Shown here: one piece after another, positions 17,298-24,412 of the stretch
Position numbering within the stretch: the stretch's first letter is position 1
Layout: each line of letters opens with the position of its first letter
Assembly (NCBI GenBank): GCA_963821235.1
Contig: CAWGCS010000001.1
Span: 930,001 to 994,000 of the forward strand
Direction of reading: 5' to 3'
Length of the DNA: 64,000 nt
From: CTSoil-043 sp963821235
GTDB taxonomy: Bacteria > Chloroflexota > Limnocylindria > Limnocylindrales > CSP1-4
The notes under the pieces: generated by a model
The model's input: only the letters and a program-made list of their open reading frames with translations
Databases searched by the model: none
What the model was told of the DNA's origin: nothing
Position numbers and translations under genes: made by a program

Positions 17298-17338
17298 CCG
17301 CGAGACGGACGGTCATGGCGGCGCGGCAACGGCGGCGC

Positions 17339-19183
17339 CTACTTCCCCGCCGGGCACTTCGGCAGGAGCACGTCGACGGGCCCGGAGGTCGGCGCGCTGA
17401 CCGCCGCGTAGCCCAGCGACGCGTCCCACGGCCCGTGGCCGGCGACCCAGGTCGAGGAGCCGCACAGGCGCTCCACCCGGTAGGTGCCGGACGGGACGTC
17501 GGCCACGCTGAACGTGCCGTTCGCGGCGCTCGTCACGGTGAACGTGTCGGCCGTGCCACGCAGCCGGAAGGTGCAGGCCGGGCAGAGATCGTAGAGGTCG
17601 GGCGAGAGGGCGGCGAGGACCTTCCCCGCCACCGTCGACGTGTCGCCGCGACCCCCGCCAGGCCCGGCGCAGTGCGTTCCGTCGGCGGCGCAGCCGGCCG
17701 GGCAGACCTGGATCACCGTGTCGCGGACAATCGAGTCGCAGGCCGTGCGCGTCGCGTTGCAGCCGTACTGGCGCGTCGGCTGCGTGACGAGGCCGAGGCG
17801 GCAGACCTGGGCGCCGGCTGCCTCCTCTCGGGCGCACGTCGCCGGGTCGCATCGCGCCACCTCGCACGTCCGCCCGTCGTCGGAGCAGTCGCCCGGGCAC
17901 ACCTCCAGGACCCGCGTCTCCGCCGTCGTGTCGCAGGCCTGGCCGTTCGCCGCGGGGACGCACCCGCGGACCTCGAAGTCGCGCGTGACCACGCTCTTCC
18001 CGTCGTCGGGGCGGATCGCGCAGGCCTGGACGCCCACCGCCGTCTCGCCGCTGCACGTCGTCGCGTCGCAGGCCGACGGCGACGCCAGGCAGGCGCGGCT
18101 CGCGGTGTCCCCCGCTGCCGGGGACGCGCAGCCGAACGGACACGGCGCGACGAGGCCGCCCGAGGCGCTCCACTGCTGGCACCGGGTGCTCTCGTACGAG
18201 GTGTCCAGGAACGGCCAGCTGCCGGTCTCGATGCCGTTGCAGGAGTACCCGTAGTTGACCCGGCTGATCCACGACGTGTTCCCGGTCAGCGGGTCGGCCG
18301 GCCCGATCCACCACGTGCAGGAGTCCGTCGAGGCCGGCTCGGCCGTGCCGCAGCTGTCGGAATGGCAGAACCCGCACGGATCGTCGTCGCAGACCCAGGC
18401 GGACGCGCCAAGGGTCGCCACGGCCGTCGCCAGGCAGGTGAGACAGACGGGTGCGCCGAGCGGCGCCCCGACGCCGGTGGCGAGCAGCTCGATGCACCCC
18501 TCGCAGGTCACGCCGACGACGGCCCCGTAGACGGGGATGTCCATGCAGATCCAGAGGGCGGTCTGGAAGCAGTGCAGGAAGCTGCAGCTGTGGTGGGCGG
18601 TCGGCGACTCGGCGTACGTGGACTCGCCCGTCGCCAGGTCGAGCGAGACGCTGCCGTTCTCGTCATGGGCGGTGATCCGCTTCCCGTCGCGGTCGATCTC
18701 GACGAGGAGGTAGTGCGGCCGGGGCGCGCTCGAGCGGAAGGCGAAGCGGAGGGCCTCGGCGCTGCCGTCGAGCTCCGCGATCGTCACGGTGACGCCGTTG
18801 TCGTAGGCGAGATCGGTCGCGGCGACGGCCTTCCCGAAGCCTCGCCGCAGCGCATCGTCCTGGAGCGCGGCGAACGCCGCGTCGTCGCGGAGCGCCTGCG
18901 CGAGCTCGGCGGCGCTCAGGTCGCGCGTCCCCACGAGGCGGGCGAGCGGCTTCGTGGCGTCAGCCGGGTCGGGGATCGTGACGACCGCCTCGCGCTGCTC
19001 GGCGGTGAGCCCCGAGGGCATGGGGATCCCCGTTGCGGCGGCGATGGGCGGCGGCGGTGCGGGCGTCGACGGGCCCGGGCTGGTGCCGCTCCCGCAGCCC
19101 GCGAAGGCGGCCGCGGACGCGACCGCGACGACGAAGGCGATCCATGCCGGACCGCCACGACGGCCGACTGCGCGGCTGCTCAC
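17339..19183 (-). CDS. Large Cys-rich lipoprotein with halocin-C8-like central region
   Basis: A 614-residue secreted protein. The signal peptide ends AAAFAGC, a near lipobox. Residues 35-170 are a Cys-free region with ELDGSAEALRFAF and LLVEIDRDGKRI. Next comes a Cys-dense, hydrophobic block (SCSFLHCFQTALWIC, then GVTCEGCIELL, then VCLTCLATAVATLGASAWVC), with pairs of C-x2-C around Gly-rich hydrophobic segments. This resembles the mature halocin C8 bacteriocin and its relatives, in which an immunity domain precedes the toxin. Cys-rich repeats of about 45 residues follow (VCPGDCSDDGRTC, VCPAGCAADGTHC), and the end is a carboxypeptidase-regulatory-like beta-sandwich. The GTG at 19183 follows AAAGGGA. 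Function is unproved; a disulfide-rich adhesin is the alternative. Confidence 0.7.
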   Translation of the reverse strand: MSSRAVGRRGGPAWIAFVVAVASAAAFAGCGSGTSPGPSTPAPPPPIAAATGIPMPSGLTAEQREAVVTIPDPADATKPLARLVGTRDLSAAELAQALRDDAAFAALQDDALRRGFGKAVAATDLAYDNGVTVTIAELDGSAEALRFAFRSSAPRPHYLLVEIDRDGKRITAHDENGSVSLDLATGESTYAESPTAHHSCSFLHCFQTALWICMDIPVYGAVVGVTCEGCIELLATGVGAPLGAPVCLTCLATAVATLGASAWVCDDDPCGFCHSDSCGTAEPASTDSCTWWIGPADPLTGNTSWISRVNYGYSCNGIETGSWPFLDTSYESTRCQQWSASGGLVAPCPFGCASPAAGDTASRACLASPSACDATTCSGETAVGVQACAIRPDDGKSVVTRDFEVRGCVPAANGQACDTTAETRVLEVCPGDCSDDGRTCEVARCDPATCAREEAAGAQVCRLGLVTQPTRQYGCNATRTACDSIVRDTVIQVCPAGCAADGTHCAGPGGGRGDTSTVAGKVLAALSPDLYDLCPACTFRLRGTADTFTVTSAANGTFSVADVPSGTYRVERLCGSSTWVAGHGPWDASLGYAAVSAPTSGPVDVLLPKCPAGK

Positions 19184-19397
19184 CGCACATCCCTTTCCCC
19201 TGTGAGACACCTGGCCGGGCAAGCCGTTCCCGTGGCCGCGGACGACGCAGGGCTCCTGTGCGCCAGTGTTCCTCCGCTTGGAGAGCGGGGAAGTGGCATT
19301 CGGCCTGGCCGGGCGATGACCACCGGCGGGGTGGAAGACGCGACCCGCTGCTCGATGGTTCGCGATCCTCGATCCGCGACGCTGCGAACCGCTGCCG

Positions 19398-19889
19398 TCA
19401 GGCCGCGCCGTCGGACGGGGAGTCCAGCGCGTCCTGGATCCGGTGCAGCTGCCCGATGTAGGCGCGCAGGTCGGATTCCGAGAGCCCGCCCATCCAGGCC
19501 TTCTCGTTGCGATGGACGATCGTCCGGAGCTGCTGGAGCACGTCGAGGCCAGCGGGCGTGATCTCGACGAGCAGGCTCCTGCGGTCGGCCGGGTTGGCGG
19601 AACGACGGACGAACCCGCGCCGCTCCAGGGAGTCGAGGACGCCGGTCACGGTGGCGCGGGTGACGATGAGTCGTTCGCTGAGCTCGGAGGGGGGCATCGG
19701 CCCGCGATCGCGAAGGACCCCCAGGACCAGGCCGCCGGCAGCGCTGACGTGGAGCGGGCGAAGCAGCCGCCCGATCCGATCGAACAGCATGTCGGCCGTG
19801 CGGATGGTGTTCATCACCGCCTCGGTCGCCAGCACGCTGGCGCCCGGCGTCTGATCGTAGAAGTCGTCGGGCATCTGGATCTTGGGCAT
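19398..19889 (-). CDS. MarR family transcriptional regulator
   Basis: A 163-residue dimeric winged-helix repressor. The core runs HVSAAGGLVLGVLRDRG, then ELSERLIVTRATVTGVLDSLERRGFV (recognition helix) and RRSANPADRRSLLVEITPAG (wing), which is standard MarR; the dimer helices are at both ends. It is divergent from a small monooxygenase-like gene, and the palindromes at 19921-19946 lie between them, so it probably represses both. Ligand unknown; phenolic or quinone compounds are usual in the family. ATG is 6 bases after TATCAT (19896-19901, minus strand), a nearly leaderless start. Confidence 0.9.
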   Translation of the reverse strand: MPKIQMPDDFYDQTPGASVLATEAVMNTIRTADMLFDRIGRLLRPLHVSAAGGLVLGVLRDRGPMPPSELSERLIVTRATVTGVLDSLERRGFVRRSANPADRRSLLVEITPAGLDVLQQLRTIVHRNEKAWMGGLSESDLRAYIGQLHRIQDALDSPSDGAA

Positions 19890-19895
19890 GCATCC

Positions 19896-19901
19896 ATGAT
19901 A
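19896..19901 (-). promoter_or_regulatory. -10 hexamer TATCAT of the marR gene
   Basis: TATCAT ends 6 bases before the marR ATG. The region is much richer in A/T than its surroundings, as is usual for a promoter in such DNA. Confidence 0.5.
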
Positions 19902-19907
19902 TGGGTA

Positions 19908-19935
19908 TTGACAATATGGTGCCTAACCATATAGT
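19908..19935 (+). promoter_or_regulatory. Near-consensus promoter TTGACA-16-TATAGT
   Basis: TTGACA (19908-19913) and TATAGT (19930-19935) are spaced by 16 bases, one of only two promoters in the window with a consensus -35. It drives the monooxygenase-like gene and overlaps the MarR palindromes. Confidence 0.75.
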
Positions 19936-19946
19936 TAGGCGCCTAA
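19921..19946. promoter_or_regulatory. Interlocked palindromes, probable MarR operator
   Basis: Three half-sites alternate: GCCTAA (19921-19926), TTAGGC (19935-19940) and GCCTAA (19941-19946). The first two form a perfect palindrome with 7-base arms (GCCTAAC and GTTAGGC) around CATATA; the last two form the perfect 12-mer TTAGGCGCCTAA. They cover the -10 of the rightward promoter and its start point, so binding there should block transcription. Confidence 0.75.
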
Positions 19947-19993
19947 TGACCGTGCCGGAAGGTCGGTCGCAGGCGAAAGGGTGGGGTCCCGCA

Positions 19994-20278
19994 ATGGCCA
20001 GGGTGATCGTTCAGCACCGCGTGACGGACTTCGAGCGCTGGTACCCGGTCTTCACGGAGCACGAGGAGATCCGTCGCCGGCATGGCGCGACGGGCCACTC
20101 GATCAACCGGGCGGTGGCGGACCCGAACACGTTGGTCATCGTCAACGAGTTCGCGACGCTCGAGGGCGCTCGGGCGTTCTCGCAGGACCCCTCGCTCCCC
20201 GCCGCGATGGAGCGGGGCGGTGTCGACGGGCGGCCGCAGGTCTGGATCGTCGACGAGGCCGAGGCCAGGCAGTACTGA
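19994..20278 (+). CDS. Small dimeric alpha/beta-barrel protein (ABM/cyclase-like)
   Basis: A 94-residue protein with the ferredoxin-like fold of small monooxygenases and stress-responsive A/B-barrel proteins. The opening VIVQHRVTDFERWYPVFTEH and the middle VIVNEFATLEGARAFSQDP are typical. Its place beside a MarR regulator suggests a role in handling a reactive aromatic or quinone, but the reaction cannot be read from sequence. The ATG at 19994 gives the usual start directly before the first strand, with GGGTGGGG 9 bases upstream. An in-frame ATG at 19946, 10 bases from the -10, would add 16 residues and make the mRNA nearly leaderless. Confidence 0.75.
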   Translation: MARVIVQHRVTDFERWYPVFTEHEEIRRRHGATGHSINRAVADPNTLVIVNEFATLEGARAFSQDPSLPAAMERGGVDGRPQVWIVDEAEARQY

Positions 20279-20287
20279 GACCGGCCT

Positions 20288-20323
20288 CGAGTGGCCGCGG
20301 GGGCTCGCCTCCGCGGCCACTCG
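20288..20323 (+). terminator. Strong hairpin terminator
   Basis: A perfect 13-bp stem (CGAGTGGCCGCGG with CCGCGGCCACTCG) surrounds a 10-base loop, 10 bases after the stop of the small barrel protein. There is no U-tract. Confidence 0.65.
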
Positions 20324-20381
20324 GGTCGACCAGGGGGACGGCTCGGAGGCGCCGCCCCGATGGCGGACCGAGGAGAAGACG

Positions 20382-20447
20382 ATGTTCAGGGACCCGGACG
20401 GCAACGTGTTCGGTGTGCGCGAGGGACCGGTGCCATCGGCCGGGTAG
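20382..20447 (+). pseudogene. Remnant of a glyoxalase/VOC family gene (C-terminal end)
   Basis: A 21-codon frame begins MFRDPDGNVFGVREGPVP. FRDPDGNVF is the characteristic last strand of vicinal-oxygen-chelate proteins, in which the Asp-Pro-Asp-Gly-Asn turn precedes the final metal ligand region. Nothing upstream in this frame looks like the rest of such a protein. GAGGAGAAG precedes the ATG by chance or as a leftover. I read it as a decayed gene end. Confidence 0.5.
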
Positions 20448-20562
20448 GGCGCAGCGCGAACGCGGCCGCGCCCCCATGATGCGCAGGCGGCGGTTCGCCG
20501 GCAGCTGACCGGGCCGGCCTGCCCGCGGAGCAGGATCCGTGCGCGGACGGATCGAGGAGTCG

Positions 20563-21201
20563 ATGATCCAACCGACCCAGGCGGGGCCCGCATCGGGGCC
20601 GTTGCTGCTCGCCGACATCTCGGGCTACACCGGCTTCCTCCAGGACGTCACCCACGCGCACCGCGATGACGCCTTCGCGGGCGGGCAGGTGCCGGACGCC
20701 TACGGCCTCGTCTCCTCCCTCCTCGACGGCATCATCGAGCGGATCGTCCCGCCCTTCCACCTCTCGAAGATCGAGGGTGACGCCGTCTTCGCCTTCGCCC
20801 GCGACGAGGACGAGATCCCGGGAGGCGCCGCCCTCCTGGACTGCCTGGCGGCGTGCTACGCCTCGTTCCGCGAGCGGCTTGGCAGCGCCGAGCAGGTCTG
20901 GACGTGCCGCTGCGACGCCTGCTCCCGCGTCGACGGGCTCGACCTCAAGTTCGTGCTCCACGCCGGCAGCTTCATCGTGCAGTCGATCGGCGGCGGTCGC
21001 GAGCTCGTCGGCCCCGAGGTGGTCATGGCCCACCGCCTGCTCAAGAACCACGCCGCCGAGCGCATCGGCCGGTCGGCCTATGCCCTGATCACGGAGGCGG
21101 CGGCCTCACGCCTCGCCGTCCCGGCGGGCGGCGCGGTGGAGCTCAGCGAGACCTACGAGCACTACCCGCCGATCGCCGCGCGGGTCTACGCGCTCGGGTA
21201 G
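20563..21201 (+). CDS. DUF2652 family protein (nucleotide-cyclase-like fold)
   Basis: A 212-residue protein that begins LLLADISGYTGFLQDVT, the hallmark of DUF2652, a family distantly related to class III adenylyl/guanylyl cyclase domains. SKIEGDAVFAFA in the middle matches the second metal-loop region of cyclases (G-D-x-V/A). A C-x-C-x2-C cluster (CRCDAC) near residue 108 could bind metal. Function is unknown; cyclase activity should not be assumed. The ATG at 20563 was chosen because CGAGGAG lies 5 bases upstream; a GTG at 20539 would add eight residues. Confidence 0.82.
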   Translation: MIQPTQAGPASGPLLLADISGYTGFLQDVTHAHRDDAFAGGQVPDAYGLVSSLLDGIIERIVPPFHLSKIEGDAVFAFARDEDEIPGGAALLDCLAACYASFRERLGSAEQVWTCRCDACSRVDGLDLKFVLHAGSFIVQSIGGGRELVGPEVVMAHRLLKNHAAERIGRSAYALITEAAASRLAVPAGGAVELSETYEHYPPIAARVYALG

Positions 21202-21257
21202 GTGGCCGCCAACCGATCGGGCTCGCCCTCCGGTCGCTGCCCCGCCGGGGTGCCGTT

Positions 21258-21276
21258 TCGCACCGCCTCGGTGCGA
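21258..21276 (+). terminator. Hairpin terminator after the DUF2652 gene
   Basis: An 8-bp perfect stem (TCGCACCG with CGGTGCGA) and a 3-base loop lie 57 bases after the stop codon. There is no U-tract. Confidence 0.5.
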
Positions 21277-21304
21277 CCATGTTCCCCGGCGCACGGGGCG
21301 GAGG

Positions 21305-21310
21305 TATGCT
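21305..21310 (+). promoter_or_regulatory. -10-like hexamer TATGCT
   Basis: GGTATGCT lies 100 bases before the CpaF-RidA start, just after the hairpin. The leader would be about 90 bases. Confidence 0.4.
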
Positions 21311-21409
21311 CGCCGCGGACTCGGCACGTGACGCCGGCGGCCACCCATCCGTGGAGGCCGGATCGCCACCCATCGTGGAGCCTGTCGCACGCCGGGGGAG
21401 GTGTACGTC

Positions 21410-23284
21410 ATGTCGCTGCTCAGACGGGTGGAGCGGGCGCAGCATCGAGGCGTCGCCCCTGAGGCAGAGACGCCCGTGCCCGTCGCGCCGCCGGCTGCTC
21501 CGACCGCGGCCCGGCTGGCGGCGCGGGAGGACTTCCTGCGCGACGTCAGGCAGCGCCTCCAGGACGAGGTCAACCGCGCCTCCAGCCAGCTGTTCGACGC
21601 GGCGGCGGCGACCCAGGTCCAGGCTCGGGTGGAGGGGATCGTCGACCGCGTCATCCACGCCAACGGGTTCTCCATCACCAAGGACGAGCGCCAGCGGCTG
21701 GTGGTGGAGCTGGTCGGCGAGATCGGGGGCCTCGGGCCGCTCGATCCGCTCCTGCTCGACGACACGATCACCGAGGTGATGGTCAACGGCCCGAGCCAGA
21801 TCTACATCGAGCGGGCCGGGAAGATCGAGCGCGTCGAGCGCGCCTTCCTCAACGACGAGCACGTCCTCCGGATCATCGATCGAATCGTCACGCCCATCGG
21901 GCGGCGCATCGACATGTCGAGCCCGAGGGTGGACGCGCGCCTTCCCGACGGCTCGCGCGTCAACGCGATCATCCCGCCCCTGTCGCTCATCGGCCCCGTG
22001 ATCACGATCCGGAAGTTCTCCGCCAACCCCTTCACGGTGGACGACCTCATCCGCTTCGGGACGGCGACGGCCGAGATGTTCGACTTCCTCAAGGCCTGCG
22101 TCGAGGCCCGCCTGAACCTCTTCGTCTCCGGCGGCACCGGCTCCGGCAAGACGACGACGCTCAACGTGCTGTCGCAGTTCATCCCCGAGGACGAGCGGAT
22201 CATCACCATCGAGGATGCCGCCGAGCTGCAGCTCCGCCAGCAGCACGTCGTCACCCTGGAGTCCCGGCCGTCGAACCTCGAGGGTCACGGCGAGATCACG
22301 ATCCGCGACCTGTTGCGCAACTCGCTGCACATGCGGCCCGACCGGATCATCGTGGGGGAGTGCCGTTCCGGCGAGGCCCTGGACATGATCCAGGCCATGA
22401 CGGTGGGCCAGGAGGGCTCGCTGTCCACCGGGCACGCGAACAGCCCGCCGGACATGCTCCGCCGGCTGGAGACGATGGTCCTCATGGCCGGCGTGGACCT
22501 GCCCCTTCGGTCGATCCGCGAGCAGATCGCCTCGGCCGTCGACCTGATCGTCCACACCGCCCGCCTCAAGGACGGCTCCCGTAAGATCGTCAACATCACC
22601 GAGGTCTACGGGATCGAGGAGGACGAGATCCTCCTCCAGGACGTCTTCGCCTATGAGCAGACCGGCGTTCGCGACGGGAAGATCGAGGGGCTGCTCAGGC
22701 CGACGGGGATCCGGCCGACCTTCATGGGCAGGTTCAAGGAGCGCGGGATCACGCTTCCGGACGGGGACTTCGGCATCCCGCCCGAGGACCCGGCGCACCC
22801 GACCCGCCGGGGGAAGGGGAGATGGGGCGCCGGCGAGACGCCTCCGCTGCCGGATGGGTCCGCCACCCCCGTCGGCTACGGCCGAGCGGTCACGGCCGGA
22901 GGCATGGTCTACGTCTCGTCGATGGGGCCCGTCGATCCGAAGACCGGCCATGTCGTCAGCGCCGCGATCAAGGAGCAGACACGCCAATGCCTGCAGAACC
23001 TCAAGGCGAGGCTGGAGGCGGCGGGGAGCTCGCTCGAGAAGGTCGTCTGGGCCAATTGGTCCCTGCGCGACCCGGCCGAGTTCGACACCTTCAACGAGGA
23101 GTGGCTGCGCTGGTTCCCGGGCGACGCCCCGATCGGCCAGGGGACCACGATGCCTCCGCTGCAGCGCCGTGCCGGCTTCCGGATCTCCATCGGGGTGATC
23201 GCCGAGGCGTCACCTTCGCCTCCCGATCCCGATCCCGATCCCGATCCGTCGGCCTCGGCCAGGCGCGGGGGCGCGGAAGGCTAG
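21410..23284 (+). CDS. CpaF-type secretion ATPase fused to a RidA domain
   Basis: A 624-residue two-domain protein. Residues 40-440 are a Tad/type IV pilus ATPase of the CpaF family, with the N-terminal helical domain, VMVNGPSQIYIERAGKIE, Walker A GGTGSGKTT (241-249), IITIEDAAELQL, the Walker B region RIIVGECRSGEALDMIQAM and STGHANSP. A linker of about 45 residues leads to residues 488-598, a complete RidA/YjgF domain (GYGRAVTAGGMVYVSSMGPVDP and FRISIGVIAE). RidA proteins hydrolyse reactive enamines/imines in the cytoplasm. No other tad or pilus genes are nearby, so the ATPase is an orphan here. ATG was chosen for its GGGGGAGG site. The tail is Pro/Asp-rich. Confidence 0.85.
   Translation: MSLLRRVERAQHRGVAPEAETPVPVAPPAAPTAARLAAREDFLRDVRQRLQDEVNRASSQLFDAAAATQVQARVEGIVDRVIHANGFSITKDERQRLVVELVGEIGGLGPLDPLLLDDTITEVMVNGPSQIYIERAGKIERVERAFLNDEHVLRIIDRIVTPIGRRIDMSSPRVDARLPDGSRVNAIIPPLSLIGPVITIRKFSANPFTVDDLIRFGTATAEMFDFLKACVEARLNLFVSGGTGSGKTTTLNVLSQFIPEDERIITIEDAAELQLRQQHVVTLESRPSNLEGHGEITIRDLLRNSLHMRPDRIIVGECRSGEALDMIQAMTVGQEGSLSTGHANSPPDMLRRLETMVLMAGVDLPLRSIREQIASAVDLIVHTARLKDGSRKIVNITEVYGIEEDEILLQDVFAYEQTGVRDGKIEGLLRPTGIRPTFMGRFKERGITLPDGDFGIPPEDPAHPTRRGKGRWGAGETPPLPDGSATPVGYGRAVTAGGMVYVSSMGPVDPKTGHVVSAAIKEQTRQCLQNLKARLEAAGSSLEKVVWANWSLRDPAEFDTFNEEWLRWFPGDAPIGQGTTMPPLQRRAGFRISIGVIAEASPSPPDPDPDPDPSASARRGGAEG
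23222..23248 (+). repeat. Short tandem repeat of GATCCC inside the CpaF-RidA gene end
   Basis: About four copies of a CCCGAT/GATCCC hexamer encode an alternating Asp-Pro tail (PDPDPDPDP). Such a tract is prone to length change but stays in frame, since the unit is 6 bases. Confidence 0.7.
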
Positions 23285-23298
23285 GTTTCGGGGCGGCG

Positions 23299-23326
23299 CG
23301 ATCGAGGCCGACCTCGGCCTCGATCG
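23299..23326 (+). terminator. Strong hairpin terminator
   Basis: A perfect inverted repeat with 13-base arms (CGATCGAGGCCGA and TCGGCCTCGATCG) separated by two bases lies 15 bases after the CpaF-RidA stop. It can form a 12-bp stem with a 4-base loop. Confidence 0.65.
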
Positions 23327-23382
23327 GACCGGAGCACCGACCCGGCCTGGTCGCCGGCCGAACGAGCCGATCTGCCCGCGGC

Positions 23383-23388
23383 TATCCT
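23383..23388 (+). promoter_or_regulatory. -10-like hexamer TATCCT of the etf operon
   Basis: GGCTATCCT lies 113 bases before the etfB ATG. The same TATCCT precedes glnA. Confidence 0.45.
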
Positions 23389-23500
23389 TCAGCGGACGCG
23401 GTGGAGGTCCGCAGCCGTTCCCGCAACCCGGGAGGCGTCCGCGGCCCGAGCGCGTCGCCCCCCGATCGCCGGCGCCGGCCGGCGACCACCGGAGACGTGG

Positions 23501-24406
23501 ATGACGGACTCCACACCAATCGACTGCGTGGTCCTGGTCAAGCAGGTGCCCGACACGCACAGCATCACTGGTGACGTCATGACCAAGGACGGCACCATGA
23601 ACCGCAGCGCCCTGTCGGCCATCTTCAACCCGGAGGACCTGAACGCCCTGGAGATGGCCCTCCAGATCAAGGAGCGTCACGGTGGCTCGGTCACCGTGAT
23701 CACCATGGGCCCGCCCAAGGCGGCGGACATCCTGCGCGAGTCGCTCTGGCGTGGGGCGGACAAGGTCGTCCTGCTGACCGATCGCCGGTTCGCCGGAGCC
23801 GACACGCTGGCCACCTCTGTCGCCCTCCAGAAGGCGATCGAGAAGATCGGCCGCTACGACCTCGTTCTGGCCGGGCGCCAGGCCATCGACGGCGACACGG
23901 CCCAGGTGGGCCCGCAGACCGCGGAGAAGCTGGGCCTCCCGCAGATCACCTACGCGGAGTCCGTCCTGGAGATCGCCGACGGTCGGATCACCGCCCAGCG
24001 CGCCCTGGACTCCGGCACGGAGATCGTCCGTTGCCAGATGCCGTGCCTGCTGACGGTCGTGGGCTCGGCCAACACGCCCCGCCCGCCCTCGGTCCGCAGG
24101 CAGATCGCGCACAAGCTGGCGGCAACCCCGGGCGAGTACCCCGCGCTCCGGAAGCAGTGGCCCGAGTTCGAGACCGACGCGGCGCTCGAGGAGCACCTGG
24201 GCGCCCACGACCTCAAGATCCCGGTCTGGACGGCGGACGACATCGGCGCCACCGCCGAGACCCTCGGCCTGGCCGGCTCGCCCACCCAGGTCCACAAGGT
24301 CAACTTCGTGGTCCTGGAGAGCACGGAGAGCAAGACGGTCCAGCCAACGCAGGAGGCCATCGCGGCCATGGTGGCCGAGCTGGTCCACGAGTACATCGTC
24401 GGGTAG
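23501..24406 (+). CDS. etfB: Electron transfer flavoprotein beta subunit (EtfB/FixA)
   Basis: A 301-residue protein, longer than the mitochondrial/Paracoccus-type EtfB (about 250) and closer in length to FixA/CarD/bifurcating types. Motifs are CVVLVKQVPDTHSI at the start, NPEDLNALEMALQIKE, VITMGPPKA, GRQAIDGDTAQVGPQ and LGLPQITYAESV. It forms a heterodimer with EtfA and holds AMP or a second FAD. It is the first gene of an operon with etfA and an acyl-CoA dehydrogenase, which suggests that electrons pass from acyl-CoA (or the reverse) through this ETF. Whether it bifurcates cannot be decided by eye. Confidence 0.93.
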   Translation: MTDSTPIDCVVLVKQVPDTHSITGDVMTKDGTMNRSALSAIFNPEDLNALEMALQIKERHGGSVTVITMGPPKAADILRESLWRGADKVVLLTDRRFAGADTLATSVALQKAIEKIGRYDLVLAGRQAIDGDTAQVGPQTAEKLGLPQITYAESVLEIADGRITAQRALDSGTEIVRCQMPCLLTVVGSANTPRPPSVRRQIAHKLAATPGEYPALRKQWPEFETDAALEEHLGAHDLKIPVWTADDIGATAETLGLAGSPTQVHKVNFVVLESTESKTVQPTQEAIAAMVAELVHEYIVG

Positions 24407-24412
24407 GCAGCC

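Noticed and set aside
17099..19561. 820-codon rightward frame opposite the Cys-rich lipoprotein
   Set aside because: Antisense shadow. The leftward frame has a signal peptide, regular cysteines and known domains.
20563..21201. Functional adenylyl cyclase
   Set aside because: DUF2652 resembles the cyclase fold, but the full set of catalytic residues is not visible, so the enzyme call was not made.
23221..23248. Repeated GATCCC units as a possible CRISPR or regulatory array
   Set aside because: The units are six bases, directly joined and inside a coding frame (Asp-Pro tail), with no spacers.
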